From contig JAZGDZ010000097.1 of assembly GCA_036478235.1 (NCBI GenBank), positions 1-64,000 of the forward strand: a DNA stretch of 64,000 bases. Direction: 5' to 3'. Source of the DNA: JACZWZ01 sp036478235 (GTDB taxonomy: Bacteria; Actinomycetota; Acidimicrobiia; Spongiisociales; UBA11373). The position numbers and the translations under genes were made by a program. Under the pieces are notes generated by a model. That model worked only from the letters and a program-made list of their open reading frames with translations. It was not told where the DNA came from and ran no database searches. Of the stretch, positions 58,787-64,000 are shown one piece after another (the first letter of the stretch is position 1; each line of letters opens with the position of its first letter).

Positions 58787-59821
58787 ATGACTACCGATTC
58801 TCGACCCACAGGGGTACTACTGCTCCAGCTCGGGACACCCGATTCCACCAAAGTCTCCGACGTGCGCACCTACCTGAGGGAGTTTCTCTCCGATCCCCGT
58901 GTTCTCGACATGCCCGGACCTGCCCGGGCTCTCCTCCTCAACGTGGTGATCCTCCCCTTCCGCCCTCGGCGATCAGCCAAGCAGTACGAGAAGATCTGGA
59001 CCGAGGAAGGCTCACCGTTGACCATCCACACCGACGCCCTCACCTCGAGAGTCCAGGAGATCCTCGGCGACAGTTATCGGGTGGTATACGGGATGCGCTA
59101 CCAGAATCCACCGATCCGCCAGGCGGTCGATCATCTCATCGCCGATGGCTGTGACCGCATCGTCGTTCTTCCCCTCTTCCCTCAATATGCGTCGGCCTCG
59201 ACTGGCTCCGCGCTCGAAAAAGCGCTCCAGGTGATCGGCGAGCGCTGGAATCTCCCGGACGTCGTCACCGTCGGAGCCTTTTACGACGAGGTCGGTTATC
59301 TGCGGGCAGTGGCCGAAGTAGCCCGGCCGTATCTGGAAGCTTTCCAGCCCGATCACGTCCTGCTCAGCTACCACGGGCTACCGGAAAAACAGGTCAAGAA
59401 GAGCGACTCGACCGGTGAGTGGTGTTTGGCCAGCGAATCCTGCTGTGATCGCATCACCGAGGCCAACCGGTTCTGCTACCGGGCACAGTGCTTCGCCACC
59501 ACCCGTGGGTTGGCCGCCGAGTTGGAACTCCAGGCAGGCAAGTTCAGCACCACATTTCAGTCCCGTCTCGCCGGTCAGAAGTGGATCGAGCCCTACACGG
59601 ATGTCGAGCTGCCCAAGCTCTACGAGTCCGGCGTGGGTCGTATTGCGGTGCTCACCCCGTCCTTCACCGCGGATTGTCTGGAGACATTGGAGGAGATCGG
59701 GATCCGGCTTCGAGCTCAGTGGGAGCAGCTCGGAGGTGAGGACTTTCTCGTCGTTCCCTGTGTCAACGCCGAGCGGGTCTGGGCTTCAGCTGCTGCCGAC
59801 ATGGTGCGTAAGGCCAGCTGA
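58787..59821 (+). CDS. hemH: Ferrochelatase
   Basis: This 344-residue protein inserts ferrous iron into the porphyrin. The catalytic His is in LLSYHGLPEKQVKKSD. CCDRITEANRFCYRAQCFATT is a Cys-rich stretch, and FQSRLAGQKWIEPYTD and FTADCLETLEEI follow. These motifs resemble Gram-negative ferrochelatases (FQSRxGxxxWxxPYTD) more than the coproporphyrin ferrochelatases of most Actinomycetota. It is first of a run of heme genes after fabI. Confidence 0.88.
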   Translation: MTTDSRPTGVLLLQLGTPDSTKVSDVRTYLREFLSDPRVLDMPGPARALLLNVVILPFRPRRSAKQYEKIWTEEGSPLTIHTDALTSRVQEILGDSYRVVYGMRYQNPPIRQAVDHLIADGCDRIVVLPLFPQYASASTGSALEKALQVIGERWNLPDVVTVGAFYDEVGYLRAVAEVARPYLEAFQPDHVLLSYHGLPEKQVKKSDSTGEWCLASESCCDRITEANRFCYRAQCFATTRGLAAELELQAGKFSTTFQSRLAGQKWIEPYTDVELPKLYESGVGRIAVLTPSFTADCLETLEEIGIRLRAQWEQLGGEDFLVVPCVNAERVWASAAADMVRKAS

Positions 59822-59900
59822 TCGAGTCAGGGAACTCGCACGAGATGTCGCCCTCTGAGGAAAGTCAGTCCGTCAGGACGGGGACCGATGGGTCGGCGCG

Positions 59901-60812
59901 ATGGGCAGAGTATCGGTGGAAGATGACAAGGTGAATCAGGCTCAAGTCGAGGAGTCATATCGACGCTTGCAACAACGGTTCTGTGAGGCCGTGGAGACCG
60001 TCGACGGGAGGTCGGTTTTCGGCTCGGACCCGTGGGAGCGGCCGGGTGGTGGCGGCGGGCTGACCCGGATAATCAGCGGAGAGGGTCACATCGAGAAGGC
60101 GGCGGTGAACTTCTCGGCTGTGGCAGGTGCAACCCCGGCCGGTCTCTCGGAGCGGATGGCGGTGGAAGGCAGCGAGTTCTATGCCGCGGGGGTGTCGATC
60201 ATCGTCCATCCCAAGAACCCACACGCACCCACATTCCACGCCAATCTCCGCTTCTTCGAGACCGACACCGGATCGGCCTGGTTCGGTGGAGGAGCCGACC
60301 TCACTCCCTATTACCTGTATGAAGATGACGCCCGCCACTTTCATCGCGTGCTCAAAGAGGCTTGCGATGCCCATGATGTTGCCGACTATCGGGCATGGAA
60401 AAAGGCCTGCGACGAGTACTTCTATCTCCCAAACCGCAACGAGGCCCGTGGCGCCGGCGGCCTGTTCTTCGATCACCTCACCGATCGTCTCGAGGACGTA
60501 TGGGCATTCCAAACAGATCTCGGGGAACGCCTGATCGAGGCCTATATCCCGATCTTGGAACGTCGGATCGAAGTGCCATATGGGGAATCGGAGACGATCT
60601 GGCATGAGATCCGGAGGGGTCGCTACGCCGAGTTCAACCTGGTGTTCGACCGTGGCACCCGGTTCGGGCTGGAGACGTCGGGTCGGGTCGAGGCGATCCT
60701 CGCCTCGTTACCGCCCCGGGCTCGCTGGGTCTACGACCACCATCCGGAGCCACACAGCCCTGAAGCCACGCTGCTCGACATGGTCACCTCCCAACCCCGC
60801 GACTGGGTCTGA
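59901..60812 (+). CDS. hemF: Oxygen-dependent coproporphyrinogen-III oxidase
   Basis: This 303-residue enzyme decarboxylates coproporphyrinogen III to protoporphyrinogen IX using O2. The signature FHANLRFFETDTGSAWFGGG is followed by ADLTPYYLYEDDARHFH, and DEYFYLPNRNEARGAGGLFF is complete. The start is ATG 59901, with no strong ribosome-binding site; GTG 59931 is an alternative. Together with hemH it implies the protoporphyrin-dependent route. Confidence 0.9.
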   Translation: MGRVSVEDDKVNQAQVEESYRRLQQRFCEAVETVDGRSVFGSDPWERPGGGGGLTRIISGEGHIEKAAVNFSAVAGATPAGLSERMAVEGSEFYAAGVSIIVHPKNPHAPTFHANLRFFETDTGSAWFGGGADLTPYYLYEDDARHFHRVLKEACDAHDVADYRAWKKACDEYFYLPNRNEARGAGGLFFDHLTDRLEDVWAFQTDLGERLIEAYIPILERRIEVPYGESETIWHEIRRGRYAEFNLVFDRGTRFGLETSGRVEAILASLPPRARWVYDHHPEPHSPEATLLDMVTSQPRDWV

Positions 60813-60882
60813 AAGAAGGTCCGGCTCGCATCTTGCCGACTCCGCGTCGGAGGGTCAGCCCGATACGCTTGTGTCTTAGCAA

Positions 60883-62052
60883 ATGGGTCTGATTCACTTG
60901 GATGTTTCGACGGCCAGCTTTGCCTATCCACAGCACAGTGGTGAGGTTCGCGCCGAGCTGGCGAAGCTGCTGACCAGGGCCGGCACCCTCGATAACGGCT
61001 TCGTCCTTTCCACATGTCTTCGCCTCGAAGTTACGGTTTCCGGCCTTCGACCCGAGCTCGACACCGCGTTAGAGGTGCTCTTCGGCGATCTCCCCGATGA
61101 CATCCAACCCCAGATCCGCCAGGGTGATCGAGCCGTCACCCACTTGTTCCGGGTCGCGGCAGGTCTCGAATCGCCCGTCCTCGGCGAACAGGAGATCCTG
61201 ACCCAGTTCCGCCGGGCGGTTCTCGAGGCCGAAGAGGCAGGGGCGATAGGGGGTCTGTTCTCCCATCTCCTCGAGATGGCGGTGTCGGTGGGAAGACAGA
61301 CCCGGGACTTGCTTCCCGGCTCGCCTCACAACTCCATGGCGGCTGTCGTCGCTCAGGCCCTTGGGTCCGCCAGCCGGGTGGCGGTGCTCGGCTCGGGGAT
61401 CATGGCCACCGCGGTTGCCGAAGGTCTTCTCCAGCTTCCGGTGCCACCCCATGTCACGGTTGTGGCTCGTCATCCCGAGAAGGTGGCGCTGAGAGAGGGA
61501 CTGGAGGTATGGGCTTTCGAGCGAGCCGCCGAGGCCTTGAGCACGTTCCCTGCCGTGGTCTCGGCAACCTCGGCCAAGCGACGTCTCGTCGACGACAAAA
61601 CCATGGCGGCCGCGGTATCCGACAGAGATGCTCCGCTCACCCTGGTCGACATGGCCATGCCGCCCGACTTCAGGCCTCCAGAAGCCGTCGCCATCACATA
61701 TATCGATATCGACAACCTGGCCCGAATGGCTGACCGCCGCCCCCGGGCCGGAGAGGCGGACAGCTATGTGGAAACGGCTGCCAGCGACGCCTACCGTCAG
61801 TACAGGGACCACCACACGGTCGGTCCGTTGATCGGGGAGTTGATGCGCACCGCCGACGACATCGTTGACCGCACCGTCGATCGGTTTGCAGGACGGCTCG
61901 GTAGCGGTAATGACGAGGCGGTGTTGCGACAGGCGGCCCACACTGTTGCTCGGACCCTTCTGGCCGGACCGGTCTCCTACGTGAAGCAGGTCGAACGGGC
62001 GCCGGAGGTCGTCGATGTCATCGCTGAAGCCTTCGGCGTCGACGATGAGTGA
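60883..62052 (+). CDS. hemA: Glutamyl-tRNA reductase
   Basis: This 389-residue enzyme makes glutamate-1-semialdehyde from glutamyl-tRNA with NADPH. The catalytic cysteine lies in LSTCLRLEV (usual form STCNRxE). HLFRVAAGLESPVLGEQEIL is the tRNA-contact motif, and VAVLGSGIMATAVAEGL is the NADPH-binding fold, in which Ala/Gly spacing differs slightly from GAGxMG. The stop overlaps hemC. Confidence 0.9.
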   Translation: MGLIHLDVSTASFAYPQHSGEVRAELAKLLTRAGTLDNGFVLSTCLRLEVTVSGLRPELDTALEVLFGDLPDDIQPQIRQGDRAVTHLFRVAAGLESPVLGEQEILTQFRRAVLEAEEAGAIGGLFSHLLEMAVSVGRQTRDLLPGSPHNSMAAVVAQALGSASRVAVLGSGIMATAVAEGLLQLPVPPHVTVVARHPEKVALREGLEVWAFERAAEALSTFPAVVSATSAKRRLVDDKTMAAAVSDRDAPLTLVDMAMPPDFRPPEAVAITYIDIDNLARMADRRPRAGEADSYVETAASDAYRQYRDHHTVGPLIGELMRTADDIVDRTVDRFAGRLGSGNDEAVLRQAAHTVARTLLAGPVSYVKQVERAPEVVDVIAEAFGVDDE

Positions 62053-62902
62053 CCTGAGGATCGCCACCCGAAGGTCCCGGTTAGCGATATCCCAGGCAGA
62101 GTGGGTTGCATCGGCCATATCCGAAGCCCACCCCGGTCTCGAAGTGTCTCTGGTCGAAGTGAGCACGACCGGCGACGATGATCGAACTTCTCGTGTGACG
62201 GTCCTCTCCGAGGTGGGGGCGTTTGTCCGCGCCGTCCAGCAGGCAGTCCTCGAGGGGAGAGCCGACCTGGCGGTTCACTCCTGCAAGGACCTCCCGGTGG
62301 AGGGGCCTCCGGATCTGGCCGCGGTCTATCCGCGGCGTGAGGAGCCGTGGGACGTCCTATGCGGACAGGATCTCGATTCGCTCCCATCCGGAGCGCGGGT
62401 AGGTACCGGCAGCCCTCGGCGCGCAGCTCAGATGGCGAGGTTGCGCCCCGACGTTGAGATCAAAAGCGTTCGAGGCAATGTCGACACCAGGCTGGGAAGG
62501 GTGAGCTCGGGCGAGTTCGACGCCGTGATTCTGGCCGAAGCGGGTCTGCGCCGGCTGGGCCGCGAGGCCGAGATCGGTTACCGCTTCGATCTCGAGGAGA
62601 TGGTCCCGGCGCCGGCTCAGGCGGCCCTGGCCGTGGAGGCCAAGGTTCGAAGTCCGGCGGCTGAGATGGCTCTGAGCATCGACGACCCCGCTACCAGGCG
62701 CACCGTCGAAGCGGAGCGGGCCCTGCTTGCCAACACCCGTGCCGGATGTCGTTCGGCCCTGGGGGCTCTCGGATCACTCGACGGGTCGAAGATTCGGCTG
62801 ACCGGTTTCGTCCAGGATGAGCGTGGGGCTCGTTACGGAGAGGCCGAAGCCACCGAGCCCGACGCTGTGGCTCGCCATCTGCAATCTGTCCTGGGCCTGT
62901 GA
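62048..62902 (+). CDS. hemC: Hydroxymethylbilane synthase
   Basis: This 284-residue enzyme polymerises four porphobilinogens. RIATRRSRLAISQAEWV opens the chain, and VHSCKDLPVE and VGTGSPRRAAQM contain substrate-binding residues. The dipyrromethane cofactor cysteine is in ANTRAGCRSALGAL near residue 232. ATG 62048 overlaps the hemA stop by five bases. Confidence 0.92.
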   Translation, partial: SDLRIATRRSRLAISQAEWVASAISEAHPGLEVSLVEVSTTGDDDRTSRVTVLSEVGAFVRAVQQAVLEGRADLAVHSCKDLPVEGPPDLAAVYPRREEPWDVLCGQDLDSLPSGARVGTGSPRRAAQMARLRPDVEIKSVRGNVDTRLGRVSSGEFDAVILAEAGLRRLGREAEIGYRFDLEEMVPAPAQAALAVEAKVRSPAAEMALSIDDPATRRTVEAERALLANTRAGCRSALGALGSLDGSKIRLTGFVQDERGARYGEAEATEPDAVARHLQSVLGL

Positions 62903-63597
62903 TCGTGAGCCGGGTTGCCGTAACCACCACGCCTGACCGGGCCTCGACCATCGGGGAGACGCTGGTCGCCCATCAACTGGAGCCGGTCATCCTCCCTTGT
63001 ATTGAGGTGATCGCAGCTCCAGAAAGTGTTCTGGATGAGGTTCGGACGATATCGGCAGATGCCGATTGGATCGTGGTCACGTCGTCGAGAGCGGTACAAC
63101 TCGTATGGTCGTCGGGTGGGATGCTGGATGTTCCAGTGGCCGCCGTCGGCGCCTCGACGGCCGCTGCGGTCGAAGCTGCCGGGGGAAGCGTGGAGATGGC
63201 CGGCCACTCTGGCGCCGACGCGCTGACAGCAAGGTTGACGTCGATGGTGGTGGGAAGATCTGTTGTCTTCCCCCATGCGGTCGGAGCAGACCTCTCCACC
63301 ATCGAGAGTTTGGAGAAGGCAGGCGCTCGCGTCATGGCAATACCGGTCTATGAGACCCGCCCCATCGCCCCCGGTCTCGACCTCGTGGACGTCGTTATCT
63401 TCGGGTCCCCATCGGTGATAACAGGGTGGTGTCGATCCCGCGAGCTCGACGACCTGGTGCTGGCCGTCATCGGGGAGACGACGGAACGGGCGCTGGCCGA
63501 AAACGGTTATCAGGCTCATGTGATCCCGGATCGCCCCGATTACGAAGCCCTCGTCACCGCCCTCGATGGTTATTTGAGAGAGAGGAGTCTGGCGTGA
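62899..63597 (+). CDS. hemD: Uroporphyrinogen-III synthase
   Basis: This 232-residue bilobal protein closes and inverts the tetrapyrrole ring. Motifs are weak in the family; WIVVTSSRAVQLV, VAAVGASTAAAVEAAG and the late DVVIFGSPSVITGW and LAVIGETTERAL match. GTG 62899 overlaps the hemC stop. Context makes the assignment firm. Confidence 0.85.
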   Translation: MIVSRVAVTTTPDRASTIGETLVAHQLEPVILPCIEVIAAPESVLDEVRTISADADWIVVTSSRAVQLVWSSGGMLDVPVAAVGASTAAAVEAAGGSVEMAGHSGADALTARLTSMVVGRSVVFPHAVGADLSTIESLEKAGARVMAIPVYETRPIAPGLDLVDVVIFGSPSVITGWCRSRELDDLVLAVIGETTERALAENGYQAHVIPDRPDYEALVTALDGYLRERSLA

Positions 63598-64000
63598 GCG
63601 AATTTCCCGCAACACGGAACCGGCGGCTGCGACGGACTGCCGCCCTCCGCCGGCTGGTAGCAGAGACTCGGCTCCATCCTGCCTCGTTTGTCCTTCCGCT
63701 GTTTGTGATGCCGGGGCGTGGCGTGGCCAATCCCATTGGCTCCATGCCCGGTCACTCCCAGTTGTCGGTTGACGAGTTGACACCGGTGGTCAAGGAGGCG
63801 GCGTCGGCAGGTGTAGGCGGTGTCATCCTCTTCGGGATTCCCTCCTCGAAGGACGAGATCGGCTCGGGAGCTTGGGATTCGACGGGTCCGGTCCCGACCG
63901 CCATCCGGGCGATCAAGGACCAGGTCGGAGACATGACGGTTTGGGCCGATGTATGCCTCTGTGAATACACCAGCCACGGGCATTGTGGTGTCCTCGACGG
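63594..64000 (+). CDS. hemB: Delta-aminolevulinic acid dehydratase, N-terminal part
   Basis: The first 135 codons are present before the window ends. GTG 63594 overlaps the hemD stop (GTGA). The translation has RNRRLRRTAALRRLVAETRL, the usual HemB opening, then SFVLPLFVMPGRG, GVILFGIPSSKDE and the metal-site motif DVCLCEYTSHGHCGVL. The Cys-rich metal motif suggests the zinc-binding form. The enzyme joins two 5-aminolevulinates to porphobilinogen. Confidence 0.9.
   Translation, partial: MSEFPATRNRRLRRTAALRRLVAETRLHPASFVLPLFVMPGRGVANPIGSMPGHSQLSVDELTPVVKEAASAGVGGVILFGIPSSKDEIGSGAWDSTGPVPTAIRAIKDQVGDMTVWADVCLCEYTSHGHCGVLD

Overview
The window is GC-rich bacterial DNA, almost certainly from an Actinomycetota chromosome, probably an uncultured lineage near Acidimicrobiia. 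Supporting signs are an AdnAB-type helicase-nuclease pair, an InhA-like enoyl reductase followed by hemH (the mycobacterial gene order), and many starts that look leaderless, with a TANNNT -10 box 6-9 bases before ATG or GTG. No rRNA or tRNA gene was found. Layout: 1-12 kb holds a VanW-like cell-wall protein, a stand-alone RecB-type nuclease, an HD-GYP protein, a coiled-coil PD-(D/E)XK protein divergent from a pair of P-loop GTPases, a lipid kinase, a phosphoribosyltransferase and a UMF1-type transporter. At 12.3 kb lies an OsmC-family gene with an in-frame TGA exactly where the catalytic cysteine is expected and a hairpin just downstream, so it probably encodes a selenoprotein. Next come a P5C dehydrogenase, an RRM protein, a hemolysin-III protein and MoaA. 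|| From 17.0 to 24.7 kb, TatA, an AhpD-like protein, a Tat-exported molybdopterin oxidoreductase, its ferredoxin subunit, an NrfD membrane anchor, a small membrane protein, a TorD-like chaperone and a multi-cluster iron-sulfur protein form a respiratory module of unknown substrate. MoaA (cofactor), TatA (export) and TorD (maturation) sit beside it. || From 28.7 to 47.6 kb the DNA is rich in end-processing genes: nurA-herA-sbcD-sbcC in the archaeal HerA/NurA/Mre11/Rad50 style, then adnA-adnB-plsY, and a second stand-alone RecB-type nuclease. YchF, a FlgM-like mini-protein, D-aminoacyl-tRNA deacylase and glutamate dehydrogenase lie between them. At 49.3-51.3 kb is an organomercurial-lyase locus (ArsR, PPOX, MerB) with an eroded thioredoxin-like gene. 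Two probable structured RNAs, near 48.93 and 52.20 kb, share a promoter-upstream box with identical spacing. || From 52.9 kb to the end are a PH/SHOCT membrane protein, an acyl-CoA synthetase, a YbaK deacylase, an NAD(P)-binding DUF2867-like protein, FabI/InhA and the heme genes hemH-hemF-hemA-hemC-hemD-hemB; the last runs off the window. HemF together with a Gram-negative-like HemH suggests the protoporphyrin route, unlike most Actinomycetota. || Between genes lies a mosaic of dispersed palindromic modules. One type ends at stop codons, another supplies the TAG stop of the upstream gene, and several occur as tandem copies.
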